From NCBI RefSeq assembly GCF_003339845.1, contig NZ_PPTR01000004.1, positions 103,719 through 167,718 on the forward strand: 64,000 bases of DNA, given 5' to 3'. Positions 1 through 8,372 of this stretch are shown here, piece by piece (the first letter of the stretch is position 1; every line of letters starts with the position of its first letter). Below the pieces are notes generated by a model. It was not told where the DNA came from and did not search any database. It saw only the letters and a list, made by a program, of their open reading frames with translations. The DNA comes from Gordonibacter sp. 28C. Its GTDB lineage: Bacteria; Actinomycetota; Coriobacteriia; Coriobacteriales; Eggerthellaceae. The position numbers were made by a program, and so were the translations under genes.

Positions 1-5
1 GCGCC

Positions 6-677
6 GTGTCGCTCACAGCCGCCGCCCTCATCGGATGGACGATCTTCCATCAGGACGCCGTCTATAGGGAACTCTCCATCGATGTCGAGGCGGATGCCGG
101 CGACGGCATCGACTGGGACGGCCTGCGCGCGCGCAACCCGGACATCGCCGCATGGGTATCCGTCGAGGGCACCCCGGTGGATTTCCCGGTGGTCTCGCCC
201 CGGGAAGGCGACCCCAAGGGGTTCTATCTGAGCCATGACTTCGACCGCAACTGGTCGTTTTCCGGGTGCCCCTACCTCGACCCGCGCTGCGGGGCGGACG
301 GGCGCCATGCGCTTGTCTACGGCCACCACCTCAACTTCGACGGCGAGATGTTCACCTACCTGCGCGACGCCTGGCGGCAGGAGAAGTTCGATACCCTCGG
401 CGACATGCGCTGGTCGACGCCCGCCGAGGGCACCGTGAGCCTCCACCCGGCGTTCTCGATGTCCGTCGACAAGAGCTTCGCCGACATACAGATGTTCGAC
501 TTCAACGGGACCGCGGAGCTGCGCGCCTGGCTCTCGGCCCTCTCGGCGCAGGCCACGGCGAAGGCGGACGGCTGCGACGCGCTTTGCGCAGGCGCCAAGC
601 GCGTCGTCACCCTCGTGACCTGCTCGGCCAACTTCGCGGGCGGCCGCGCGAGGACCCTCACGGTATTCGTCGGCTGA
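6..677 (+). CDS. srtB: Class B-type sortase, possibly 5'-truncated by the window edge
   Basis: This is a membrane-anchored cysteine transpeptidase of the sortase family, which joins surface proteins or pilins to the cell wall. An N-terminal hydrophobic stretch (about residues 1-15) is followed by an extracellular sortase domain. The expected catalytic residues are visible: His in YGHHLN (about residues 104-107), Cys in TLVTCS (about 208) and Arg in GRARTL (about 216). The domain order and the long segment between His and Cys fit class B enzymes. The first in-frame start is a GTG at base 6, but the reading frame is open to the window edge, so the true N-terminus may lie upstream. No LPXTG-like substrate is encoded in the window, and the large surface protein at 14.9 kb lacks a sorting signal, so its substrate is unknown. 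It does not carry the C-terminal tail shared by the accessory genes. Confidence 0.85.
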   Translation: MSLTAAALIGWTIFHQDAVYRELSIDVEADAGDGIDWDGLRARNPDIAAWVSVEGTPVDFPVVSPREGDPKGFYLSHDFDRNWSFSGCPYLDPRCGADGRHALVYGHHLNFDGEMFTYLRDAWRQEKFDTLGDMRWSTPAEGTVSLHPAFSMSVDKSFADIQMFDFNGTAELRAWLSALSAQATAKADGCDALCAGAKRVVTLVTCSANFAGGRARTLTVFVG

Positions 678-809
678 TTTTTCCGACAAACATGTCACAC
701 CATGGAAAAGAGGCACAAAAGAGGGGATAAAAACGGGTATAAAAAAGGTAAGAAAGCGATAAAACCGCTTCCCATCTCGATAAACGCACTATCGGAAGGA
801 GGTGCCGAA

Positions 810-1139
810 ATGGATGGAAGCGCCAAACTGCCGCCGCCCGCGCCGGTGGGCATAACCGAACTCAAGAACAACTTCGCCTCGATCGCGAAGCGGGTGCACG
901 ACACGTCGGTGCCCTGCACCGTGCTCAAGCAGGGCCGGGCATACGTCGCCATCGTCCCCGTGGACCCGGGATACAGGACAATGGGAAAATACGCCTGCAA
1001 CCAATACACGAGGGTGCTGCGCCGCCTGTTCACGTTCTGCCGGAACGCCCACGACCACCGGATCACGTTCGTGCTCCGCCGGCGCAACGAGGACTACGTC
1101 GCCATCGCGCCGCTCGATCCTCCCGATACCGAGGACTGA
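810..1139 (+). CDS. Phd/YefM-type antitoxin-like protein (orphan)
   Basis: A 109-residue protein. Residues about 11-46 (GITELKNNFASIAKRV, then CTVLKQGRAYVAIVPVD) match the N-terminal DNA-binding fold of Phd/YefM antitoxins, in which a short helix pair precedes a strand that repeats 'the same gene, tell me yes or no' patterns such as AYVAIVP. The C-terminal half repeats a similar strand (EDYVAIAPLD). The ATG at 810 was chosen because GGAAGGAGG lies just upstream; an in-frame start at 702 would add a lysine-rich stretch with no ribosome site. No toxin gene of RelE, YoeB or Doc type is adjacent. The next genes are a small membrane protein and a surface-anchored protein, so this may act only as a repressor or as a protective antitoxin. 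The assignment rests on motif resemblance. Confidence 0.55.
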   Translation: MDGSAKLPPPAPVGITELKNNFASIAKRVHDTSVPCTVLKQGRAYVAIVPVDPGYRTMGKYACNQYTRVLRRLFTFCRNAHDHRITFVLRRRNEDYVAIAPLDPPDTED

Positions 1140-1173
1140 GCACATAGTAAAACCCGAGGGAAAGGATCGACCC

Positions 1174-1446
1174 ATGCTGCCCACCATCATCATCGGAGCG
1201 CTCGCGCTCGCAATCCTGTGGCCCTTCATCAGGCTGGGCTATGAACTCATCAAGCTTGCGGGGTCGCTTGTCCTGCTCGTCGCCTCATGCGCGATCGGCG
1301 CCGTCGCCCTCATCGGGCAGGGTGCCTTCCATCTCATCTCGGCCTGCCGCCGACACGCGGGAACGAAGAAGGACGACACCGTGCCGCCGACGGCGGCGAA
1401 CAGCGACCGCGCCCCCATGCTCCCGGAATATTCCTCGGTGCGCTAG
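1174..1446 (+). CDS. Small two-helix membrane protein, function unknown
   Basis: A 90-residue protein preceded by GAAAGGATCGACCC, the ribosome-site style used by many genes here. Residues about 2-20 and 27-55 are hydrophobic and should form two membrane helices; the last 35 residues are polar with a basic start (RRHAGTKK), suggesting a cytoplasmic tail. It lies 34 bases after the antitoxin-like gene and 66 bases before the anchored protein, so the three may be co-transcribed. No family is recognised. Confidence 0.6.
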   Translation: MLPTIIIGALALAILWPFIRLGYELIKLAGSLVLLVASCAIGAVALIGQGAFHLISACRRHAGTKKDDTVPPTAANSDRAPMLPEYSSVR

Positions 1447-1512
1447 GACCGCACCGGAGGGAACCGGCCAAACGAAAAACCGAACAAGCATATATCTTGA
1501 AAGGACCATGCC

Positions 1513-2628
1513 ATGAAGAACAACCCGATTGAAAAGATCCGCGACCTCCTGGCGGAGCCCGAGGCGCGCCGCAAAGCGGCGATCTGCGCCGGACTCGCCG
1601 CCGCGCTCGCCGTCGGCGGCGCCGGAATCGCCATCGCATCCAACCGACCAGAGCCGATCGACAGCACGCCTTCGGCCGTAGAGAAGGCCGGCGCCGAATC
1701 CGTCGCCCCCGCCGACATCGCCAAGATATGCCCGACGCTCACGCTCGACGGGCAGGACGTCGGCGCCCCCGCCGACGAGGTCACCGTCACGACCGGCAAG
1801 GGCCGCGTCTTCGTGACGCAGCGCGCCGGCGACGATGCCGCCGCGACCGTGGACTCCACCGCCCGCCGCAGCGCCGCGCTCGCCCGCTCGCTCGACGGAT
1901 GCGAGACCGGCGGCAAGACGATCGAGACCGTCACCTGGGCCGCGGTCGACGAGGGCGGCAACGTCCAGGTCGCCGTCACGAACTCGCCCGCCGCAGCGCC
2001 CTCCGGCGGCACCACCGCGGAGGTCGTCAACGGCTCGGGCGGGCATGTGATATCCGACGGCGTCTGGAACTCCGACGGCGTGCATGACGCCGGCTACGAA
2101 CAGAACGCGGGAACGGTGACCGATTCGGCCGGCGGCAAGATCGAGGCCGGAGCCGCCCCCAAGGCAGACGAGGGCGACAAGTCCGAGACGGCCGAGGACG
2201 GCAGCGCGAAGGCCGACGATTCCGGCGCCAAGGCGGACACCAAGTCCGATACCAAGAAGAACGACTCGAAGGGCAACGCGGCGACGCAGGCGTCCGGCGG
2301 CTCGTCCTCGAGCTCGTCGGCATCCGGCTCCGCGCAATCCCAGAAGAAGTGGGTCCCCGAGCAGGGGCACTGGGAGACCGACTACGGCCAGGTCTGGGTC
2401 CCGAACGTCGTGTACGTGCGCCACGGCCGCTTCATCTGCAACGCCTGCGGCGCGACCTTCGACTCGAAGAACGGATTCTATGCCCATAGCGACGCGATGT
2501 ATGCTCAAGGTCAGAACCATGATGGCTACACCGACGACTCATATACCACAAGCGAGGACCAGGGACATTACGAGCAGCAGGCGACCGGTAGGCACTGGGT
2601 CGTGGATGTGGCCGGGCACTGGGAGTAG
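1513..2628 (+). CDS. Membrane-anchored exported protein with C-terminal Cys/His repeat domain
   Basis: A 371-residue protein with a cytoplasmic basic start, one membrane helix at about residues 22-42 and an extracellular remainder. Residues about 55-175 form a mixed domain of unknown type. Residues about 210-275 are a low-complexity Lys/Asp/Ser linker. The C-terminus has aromatic repeats of the form HWETDYGQVWVP and HWVVDVAGHWE around a CNACG...H motif (about residue 310 onward) that resembles a small zinc-binding knuckle. The same repeat-plus-Cys motif is known in anchored proteins of Coriobacteriia and Clostridia, where its role is not established. There is no LPXTG motif, so anchoring is by the N-terminal helix. 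It belongs to the same small cluster as the sortase. Confidence 0.6.
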   Translation: MKNNPIEKIRDLLAEPEARRKAAICAGLAAALAVGGAGIAIASNRPEPIDSTPSAVEKAGAESVAPADIAKICPTLTLDGQDVGAPADEVTVTTGKGRVFVTQRAGDDAAATVDSTARRSAALARSLDGCETGGKTIETVTWAAVDEGGNVQVAVTNSPAAAPSGGTTAEVVNGSGGHVISDGVWNSDGVHDAGYEQNAGTVTDSAGGKIEAGAAPKADEGDKSETAEDGSAKADDSGAKADTKSDTKKNDSKGNAATQASGGSSSSSSASGSAQSQKKWVPEQGHWETDYGQVWVPNVVYVRHGRFICNACGATFDSKNGFYAHSDAMYAQGQNHDGYTDDSYTTSEDQGHYEQQATGRHWVVDVAGHWE

Positions 2629-2718
2629 ACGGGTCTTCGTAACGGTTCGCGCGCCGGCGCCCGCCGTGCGATAAAATGACGGCAACGCCATAGTCAATTA
2701 AGCAACGATCGGAGCCAG

Positions 2719-4041
2719 ATGATGGACAGCAGGCAGCCCGAGCTCTCGCGGCTCACCCTCATGTGCAGCGACCACGAGGTCGCCGAGTTCACCTGGAACC
2801 ATGACCGCCAGGCCGTGACCGGCAAGACCCACGTCCTCGATGCGGCGCATGCCCCCCTTATGGCGACCGACCCATCGGGCAACATCACGCGCGACAGGCT
2901 CTCGAGCTGGTTCAAGAACAGGGGCATCCCCGATTTCCGCCCCGATGCCGCGGACCGCCTTCGCGCCGTCGGCTACCCGTCGGCCGCCTCCCTCATGGCC
3001 TCTGGTTTCGGCGCATCGCTGTCCGACCAATATTGGATCCGCCCCGCCGGATCCGCATCCACATGGCGCGACGTAAACTGCTTCGAGAACGATTTCAGCG
3101 AAGAGCTCGGCGAGCTGCTTCTTCCGCACGACGCCTCGTCGGTCCCCTCCCTCATCGAGAAGATCAGGGGCAACGCCGACCTCCTCGCCTCATCGCCCGA
3201 TGCGGCCCTGAACGGCAACCTGCCGAAACGCTGGACGATCGAGGGCGGGCAGCGGATGCTGGTCAAGTCCGGGCGATCCTCCGGCAGGTTCCAGGAACCG
3301 TTCAACGAGAAGATCGCCAGCGTCCTGTGCTCGCGGCTGCTCGACGAGGGCGACTATGTCGCCTACGAGCTCGAGGATGGCGGCTTCATGAAGTGGACCT
3401 CCCGCTGCAAACCCATGACCGACCAGGTCACCGAGTTCGTGCCGGCCTGGGCGCTGCTCTGCTCGTCGAAACGCCCCTCGGACCTCGGGCTGCACGATTT
3501 CTACGTGTCCGCCTGCGCCGCCCACGGGCTCGACGTGCGCGAGGACGTGGAGAAGATGCTTGTCATCGACTACCTCATGGCGAACTTCGATAGGCACTGG
3601 AACAACTTCGGCGTGCTCATCGACAGCGAGAGCAGGGAATGGCTCCGCGCGGCGCCGGTGTTCGACACCGGCGAAGCCCTCTGGTGCGACCGCGAGCTCT
3701 CCCAGCCCTTCGACGGCTACACGACCCCGCGGGCCGGCATGATGCGTCCCTTCGCCCGCAAGATCGACGAACAACTCGGCAGATATTGCCGCAACCTGTC
3801 CTGGTTCGACCCGTCCGGGCTCAAGGGCTTCTCGGAGGAGGCCTGCGACATCCTCCTCGGCAACCCGTTCATCGCCAACGAGCGCGGCAGAATCGACAAA
3901 ATCAGGGAAGCGATCGACCTGCGCGCCATGATGCTGACCAGGCACGCCCATGAGATCAGCGGCGGGCGCGGGTTCATGGTTCCCGACATGGGCGCCGTTT
4001 GCGCGACCGGGGCGGCGAAGCGGACGGGGCTCCATCTGTAA
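2719..4041 (+). CDS. HipA-like Ser/Thr kinase domain protein
   Basis: A 440-residue protein whose C-terminal two thirds matches the HipA kinase fold. A nucleotide-binding lysine lies in MLVKSGR (about residue 181), the catalytic loop is DYLMANFDRHWNNFG (about residues 283-297), and a metal-binding Asp lies in VFDTGEAL (about residue 313). HipA enzymes phosphorylate targets such as glutamyl-tRNA synthetase and cause growth arrest. The N-terminal 150 residues are not recognisably the usual HipA domain and may set target choice. No HipB partner is adjacent, so this resembles the stand-alone HipA-domain proteins of Firmicutes and Actinobacteria. CGGAG precedes the ATG at 2719; a second ATG follows immediately. 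It lacks the shared C-terminal tail. Its substrate is unknown. Confidence 0.75.
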   Translation: MMDSRQPELSRLTLMCSDHEVAEFTWNHDRQAVTGKTHVLDAAHAPLMATDPSGNITRDRLSSWFKNRGIPDFRPDAADRLRAVGYPSAASLMASGFGASLSDQYWIRPAGSASTWRDVNCFENDFSEELGELLLPHDASSVPSLIEKIRGNADLLASSPDAALNGNLPKRWTIEGGQRMLVKSGRSSGRFQEPFNEKIASVLCSRLLDEGDYVAYELEDGGFMKWTSRCKPMTDQVTEFVPAWALLCSSKRPSDLGLHDFYVSACAAHGLDVREDVEKMLVIDYLMANFDRHWNNFGVLIDSESREWLRAAPVFDTGEALWCDRELSQPFDGYTTPRAGMMRPFARKIDEQLGRYCRNLSWFDPSGLKGFSEEACDILLGNPFIANERGRIDKIREAIDLRAMMLTRHAHEISGGRGFMVPDMGAVCATGAAKRTGLHL

Positions 4042-4085
4042 TTCCCAAAAATCGAGCATCGTGCCCGCATATCGGTATGAAACGC

Positions 4086-4134
4086 TTCCCGATTGGGAAA
4101 AAGGGTTACAAACTTCGGCCCGCGGCCATACCGT
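4086..4134 (+). promoter_or_regulatory. Cassette boundary: palindrome plus -10-like hexamer
   Basis: TTCCCGATTGGGAA (4086-4099) is a variant of the element's recurring palindrome. TACCGT (4129-4134) is a plausible -10 hexamer 48 bases before the ATG at 4177. The hairpin could terminate the HipA-like gene. Confidence 0.45.
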
Positions 4135-4176
4135 GGTCGAATACCCCTCACCGCTTCTCACCGAAAGGGCCTCTCA

Positions 4177-5244
4177 ATGGGAAATATGAAATTCGACGGC
4201 GCGGACGTCACCTTCGAGCTCGACGGCTACGACGCCCTGGTCGAGCGCGTCCGCTCCAAGAAGGTCAACTGCAAGATCAACCCCTCCGACCTCCCCAGGC
4301 TCTACGCCGTCATGGATGCCGAGCTCGAGGGCAACGAAGAGCTCGCCGCGGCATTCGCCGAGGCGCAGGAGGCGGCGTTCGGCGAAGCCGTGCTCACCGT
4401 CTGGGCCGAGCGCATCAAGAGCTTCAAGGACTCCTTCATCCCGGTGTTCGGCGAGGCTTGCAAGGACGCCGCGTGCCGCTTCGGCTTCTCCAAGGACGGC
4501 AACAACACCTTCAAGTCCGCGGTCGACGCCTTCGCGGCCAACATCTGCGACCTCTACGGCGCCGCACCCCAGATCGTCGACGGCTTCTGCGAGTTCCTGG
4601 CGCGAAACGCCTGCCTCGAGTTCGACGGCTACGCCGCCGACATGCCCGTCCCCTGCCAGCTCTACGTGGCCGAGGGAATCTCGAAGATGGCCTACCAGCA
4701 GGCCATGAACAGCGTCCGCGGGTTCAAGCTCGACACGGACGCGTCCGTCGAGTTCGCCGACAAGTTCATCAACGACAACGTCACGACCCCCGACAGCTTC
4801 ATCCACCTGAACGACGCCTGCATCGCGATCGAGAACGTCAAGGCCGCGACCTCGACGCCCAGCGTCCCCGAGGCGTCCGTCAAGTTCGCCGTGACCCAGG
4901 CGGCCTTCGAGCACAAAACCGTCGACCACTTCGACGACGCGCTCCGCCCGGTATACACCGACGAGACCGATGCCGAGTTCGAGGACGCGGTCGATGCGGC
5001 GCAGGGCCTCGACGCGGATGCAACCGGCATCATCGCGCGCCCTGATACCGATCACCCCGCCCGCCCGGACGAGGCGACGTCGGCCCCGGTCCAGCCCGAG
5101 ACGTACCGACAGGACGATTACCAGGACGCCTACCAGGGAGAGGGAGAGGGATATGCCCGACCCGAGACCCATGGCGACATCCGCGGGCAGTACGGCCCCT
5201 ATGGCCAGGACGCCTACGGCAGCACCTACAAGCAGGGCTACTAG
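4177..5244 (+). CDS. Accessory protein, first of a three-gene paralogous run
   Basis: A 355-residue protein of unknown function, acidic and largely helical, with no signal peptide. GAAAGGG precedes the ATG at 4177. Residues about 75-185 hold a module, beginning FGEACKDAACRFGF and NNTFKSAVDAFAAN, that recurs in the next two genes (KNTFNSAFDAFAAA at 5.6 kb; WTEACREAAAYFG at 6.6 kb). The last 40 residues are Tyr/Gln/Gly-rich (for example GQYGPYGQDAYG) and unlike the Ala/Lys tail of other accessory proteins, so its C-terminus is an exception. It is 35 bases from the next gene and likely in one operon with it. I do not recognise the family. Confidence 0.6.
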   Translation: MGNMKFDGADVTFELDGYDALVERVRSKKVNCKINPSDLPRLYAVMDAELEGNEELAAAFAEAQEAAFGEAVLTVWAERIKSFKDSFIPVFGEACKDAACRFGFSKDGNNTFKSAVDAFAANICDLYGAAPQIVDGFCEFLARNACLEFDGYAADMPVPCQLYVAEGISKMAYQQAMNSVRGFKLDTDASVEFADKFINDNVTTPDSFIHLNDACIAIENVKAATSTPSVPEASVKFAVTQAAFEHKTVDHFDDALRPVYTDETDAEFEDAVDAAQGLDADATGIIARPDTDHPARPDEATSAPVQPETYRQDDYQDAYQGEGEGYARPETHGDIRGQYGPYGQDAYGSTYKQGY

Positions 5245-5279
5245 GCCCATCTGAACCTCTGGAAAGGCAGGGTCGACTC

Positions 5280-6383
5280 ATGGCGGACGCACCCCCCGCA
5301 GCGTCGGGACAACGCTCGGTCACGCTCGATATCGGAGCAATCGGATCCGGGCTCGGTGACGGCATCGATATCGAGGAGGCGTATCGACTCGTGGCAGCTG
5401 CTATGGAAAACGACGCGGAGCTCATGGCGGCGGTCGGCGCCGCCCGCGAGCGCGCGGTCGAGACGGTGAGGGGCAACCTCGCCGCCAAGTCCGCCCGCGG
5501 CGGGCTCGAGGAATACCGCCGCGCGCTGGACGCCGAGTTCGAGGGCACCATCGACGCCCTGACGGCATCGATGGGCATGACGGCATCGCCCGACCAGAAG
5601 AACACCTTCAACTCCGCGTTCGACGCCTTCGCGGCCGCCAACGCCTCCATCTACAAGAGCAGCGCCGACTTCCGGCGCGAGTGCGTCGACCTGCTCGCGA
5701 AGCGCGCCCTTGCCGAGCTCGGGAGCCCCGTGCCCGCCGATTTCGATGCGCAATCGCGCATCTCGGACTACATCGGGGAGCTCTCACGCGAGCAGGCCGC
5801 CAAGACGATCTCCTCGCTCCACGGCCTCAAGGTCTCCGAAGTTCTCGCCGCCGGGCGCAAGCGCATCGCCCAGGCCCTGGGCGAGCTGATGCGCCGCCTG
5901 CGCGCCGTCCCCAAACCCGCGAAGGCCACGGCCGAACCGCGCCAGGCGTCCCCGGCGCCCGCCCCGGCAACGGCGGCGGCTCCGGTGCCGCGCGAGGCCG
6001 GGCTCGAGTCCGCAGTCGAGCCGGCCGAGGCAGCGCCCGCACCGAAGCATGCGGCGGCGAAGCCGGCGGCCGCGGCGGACGACGAGCGCCTGCGAGACCT
6101 CATCAACGGCATCGGCACCTCGCTCAGGTCCGGACTCCCGGCAGGCACGCGCGGGCGCCACGCCGCCCACGCCAAGGTCGCCCTCGACGAGATCGACGAG
6201 CCGGCCACGGCCGACAACATCGTCGAGTTCAAGCCGCGCGACGCCGAGCGCGAGAGGGAGCGCAGCGCGGCGATCGACTCGCGCGTTCCGGCCGTCCCCC
6301 CGGCGCGCGTCGCCGCGGCGGCGGGCGCTGCATGCGCGAGCGCCGCGGCGCCCGTCAGGAACTACTCGCTCAACCTCAGGTAG
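5280..6383 (+). CDS. Accessory protein, second of the paralogous run
   Basis: A 367-residue protein preceded by GAAAGGCAGGG. Residues about 40-190 are helical and align with the upstream gene over KNTFNSAFDAFAAA and the helices around SREQAAKTISSLHGLKV. From about residue 205 the protein becomes a Pro/Ala/Glu-rich linker and ends in a short basic segment (RNYSLNLR). A weak version of the shared tail is present (RVAAAAGAACASAAAP). A strong hairpin terminator lies 16 bases after the stop. The function is unknown; the long disordered C-terminal half is typical of delivered or scaffold-like proteins, but that is speculation. Confidence 0.55.
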   Translation: MADAPPAASGQRSVTLDIGAIGSGLGDGIDIEEAYRLVAAAMENDAELMAAVGAARERAVETVRGNLAAKSARGGLEEYRRALDAEFEGTIDALTASMGMTASPDQKNTFNSAFDAFAAANASIYKSSADFRRECVDLLAKRALAELGSPVPADFDAQSRISDYIGELSREQAAKTISSLHGLKVSEVLAAGRKRIAQALGELMRRLRAVPKPAKATAEPRQASPAPAPATAAAPVPREAGLESAVEPAEAAPAPKHAAAKPAAAADDERLRDLINGIGTSLRSGLPAGTRGRHAAHAKVALDEIDEPATADNIVEFKPRDAERERERSAAIDSRVPAVPPARVAAAAGAACASAAAPVRNYSLNLR

Positions 6384-6398
6384 CGTCTCCTTTCCGTC

Positions 6399-6430
6399 AG
6401 CCCCCGCTTCCCGTTCGGGAAACGGGGGCT
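6399..6430 (+). terminator. Intrinsic-type terminator built around the recurring palindrome
   Basis: AGCCCCCG and CGGGGGCT flank TTCCCGTTCGGGAA (6408-6421), giving an uninterrupted long stem followed by TTTC-poor sequence. A -10-like TACGAT (6461-6466) follows, 43 bases before the next ATG, so termination and re-initiation are packed together. Confidence 0.7.
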
Positions 6431-6503
6431 TTCGCATACCCAAAAGACGACGCCCGCCGATACGATTGCCTGGAATATCAACTTTCCGTCGAAAGGGGAA
6501 GCC

Positions 6504-7421
6504 ATGCCGGACAATGATGACCTCCGCATGAACCAGAACGAGACCCTTAACTGCAAGCTCGCCCTTATGGGCGTCTGGACGGAGGCGTGCCGCGAGGCCG
6601 CCGCATACTTCGGGGTCAACCCGGACGGCTCGGGCAACTTCTCGTCCGTCACCCAGGCGCAGGCGGGCTCGACCGCGGGCACGCTCGCCGTGGACGGGAT
6701 CTCGGCCGACGAGATGACGAGCCGCCTGGCGGCGTCGCTCGTCGAGCACTTCCCGGACAAGACCGACATCATCACCGGCGACCCGGCCGCGGCCAAGGCC
6801 TACGTCAAGCAGTACGTCGTCGACCTCGCCAACCACCAGGCGCTCGCCCAGGCGCGAACGAACAGCAAGCTGTTCCACAAGCAGCTCAACCGCGCCGCCG
6901 TGGGCCTGGCCGATGAACACGGCCCGTACGCCCCCGTGCCCGCCGCCGAGGAGGAGTTCGACATGTGCGTGCCCCTCATGGACGGCACGATCGAGGAGAA
7001 CAGCGAGGAGGTCGCCGAGTTCAGCCGCGAGCTCGACCGCACCGGCATCCGCTACAAGTTCAGCGAGCTGGCCGCCGCCGGATCCGCGAAGGTGCAGACC
7101 TGCCTCGAGTTCATGTCCCGCGACATCAAGGCCGTCCAGGCCGCATGCACCCGCGCGGCCCAGAACATCTCGGCGCGCGGACGGGCGTTCGCCGACAAGG
7201 TGAAGTGCGTGCCGTTCGTGCTGTCCGCCGCGGCGCAGGGCATCTCGGACGCCGTGCGCGACGCCGCCGAGCTCATGGGCAAGGGCTATGAGGAGATCAA
7301 GGCGGCGGCCGCCAAGGACCCGCGCTCGGTGGCGGCGGCCGCCAAGCACTGCGCCGACGCCACGGCGAACGTGCCCACGCGCCATCTCCCCAAGGCCTCG
7401 CACGGCGCGCACATGGGCTAG
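6504..7421 (+). CDS. Accessory protein with AAAAK tail, third of the paralogous run
   Basis: A 305-residue soluble protein preceded by AAAGGGGAAG. Residues about 25-50 (VWTEACREAAAYFGV, then GSGNFSSV) match the module of the gene at 4177. The middle is helical with no recognised catalytic motif. The C-terminus carries the shared Ala/Lys helix (PRSVAAAAKHCADAT) followed by a His-rich end (KASHGAHMG) instead of the usual GGKHI. It lies 36 bases before the next gene. The function is unknown. Confidence 0.6.
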   Translation: MPDNDDLRMNQNETLNCKLALMGVWTEACREAAAYFGVNPDGSGNFSSVTQAQAGSTAGTLAVDGISADEMTSRLAASLVEHFPDKTDIITGDPAAAKAYVKQYVVDLANHQALAQARTNSKLFHKQLNRAAVGLADEHGPYAPVPAAEEEFDMCVPLMDGTIEENSEEVAEFSRELDRTGIRYKFSELAAAGSAKVQTCLEFMSRDIKAVQAACTRAAQNISARGRAFADKVKCVPFVLSAAAQGISDAVRDAAELMGKGYEEIKAAAAKDPRSVAAAAKHCADATANVPTRHLPKASHGAHMG

Positions 7422-7456
7422 ACATTTCAGACGAGACAACGGCCCGGGAGGCCATA

Positions 7457-8332
7457 ATGTTCAAGACCTGTAGCGACCCGGACTTCAACTGGGTCCACTG
7501 CCTTTGCGATTCGGCCACCTGGGTCGTCAAGGAGCCCGGCAAGCCCATCGGCTTCTTCTACTCGCGGCTGTTCGACGATGCGCTCTCGCCGTCGGGCCTC
7601 GGCTTCGCCGTCGACGCCTTCCGCATCGACGAGGACGGCACGCTCGACGACTTCTACAGCGATATCCTCTGGGACTACGGCGCGGCCGACGAGCTGATAG
7701 CGGCCTACCCCAATAAGTTCAGCTGCGCGGTGCGATGCGACGGGCTCAACCCGTATGACATCCCGACGAGCTGGAGCCAGGGCAAGGGCGAGCGCTACCG
7801 CGCGCGCGACACCGTGCTCGCGGCGGTCGATATGCTCACCGACGAGGCCGACGAGGCCGGCATCGACGCCTGCCCCGAGTTCTACCGCAACGACTACATC
7901 AGCATGTACCTCAAGACGCAAGGCCTCGGCGAGCGCGTGAAGGTCGGCGGCGCCGAGGCCTTGCGCTTCTCGGTCGTCTCGACCGACTGCTCATGCGGCG
8001 ACGACGAGAAGGGCGACTTCGAGACCCTGGGCGAGGCCATGAGGGCGGCCAAGAGGTTGGTCGACGTCGAGGGCTATGAGGGCGCCGCGGTCTACGACCG
8101 CAAGCAGGAGGCCTGGTGCGCGGGATGCAACGTCGCGACCGTCATGGACATGAACGGCCCGGCATCCGTCACGCATCCGTTCTGGACGATCACCTGCGAG
8201 GCCGAGAAGAGGGAGCCCGCACAGCGGGCCGCCGCGCTCGAGCGCGCGCAGGCCATCGACCGCGCCAAGGACGCCGCCGCGCGCACGGCGCGACCTAGCG
8301 GCGCGCATTACCGTCCCCGCCGCGCACAGTAG
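7457..8332 (+). CDS. Accessory protein, paralogue of the next gene
   Basis: A 291-residue acidic protein with a GGGAGG ribosome site. Its N-terminal pattern (aromatic/acidic start, then TWVVKEPGKPIGFF at about residues 17-31) matches LWAVKEEGEPVKFLE in the next gene, so the two share a domain. Ala/Arg-rich residues at 240-280 (RAKDAAARTARP) resemble the shared tail helix, and the end is basic (RPRRAQ). It contains several Cys residues (CSCGDD, CAGC) without a clear metal-site spacing. The function is unknown. Confidence 0.55.
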   Translation: MFKTCSDPDFNWVHCLCDSATWVVKEPGKPIGFFYSRLFDDALSPSGLGFAVDAFRIDEDGTLDDFYSDILWDYGAADELIAAYPNKFSCAVRCDGLNPYDIPTSWSQGKGERYRARDTVLAAVDMLTDEADEAGIDACPEFYRNDYISMYLKTQGLGERVKVGGAEALRFSVVSTDCSCGDDEKGDFETLGEAMRAAKRLVDVEGYEGAAVYDRKQEAWCAGCNVATVMDMNGPASVTHPFWTITCEAEKREPAQRAAALERAQAIDRAKDAAARTARPSGAHYRPRRAQ

Positions 8333-8372
8333 AGGGAAGCATAAACGACAACCATAGAAAGGAGTCCAGCGT

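Noticed and set aside
702..809. N-terminal extension of the Phd/YefM-like protein from an ATG at 702
   Set aside because: The added segment is Lys/Arg-rich and contains the real ribosome site GGAAGGAGG just before 810.
1285..2520. Long minus-strand open frame opposite the anchored exported protein
   Set aside because: Arg/Gly/Val-rich shadow of the plus-strand gene, no start signal.
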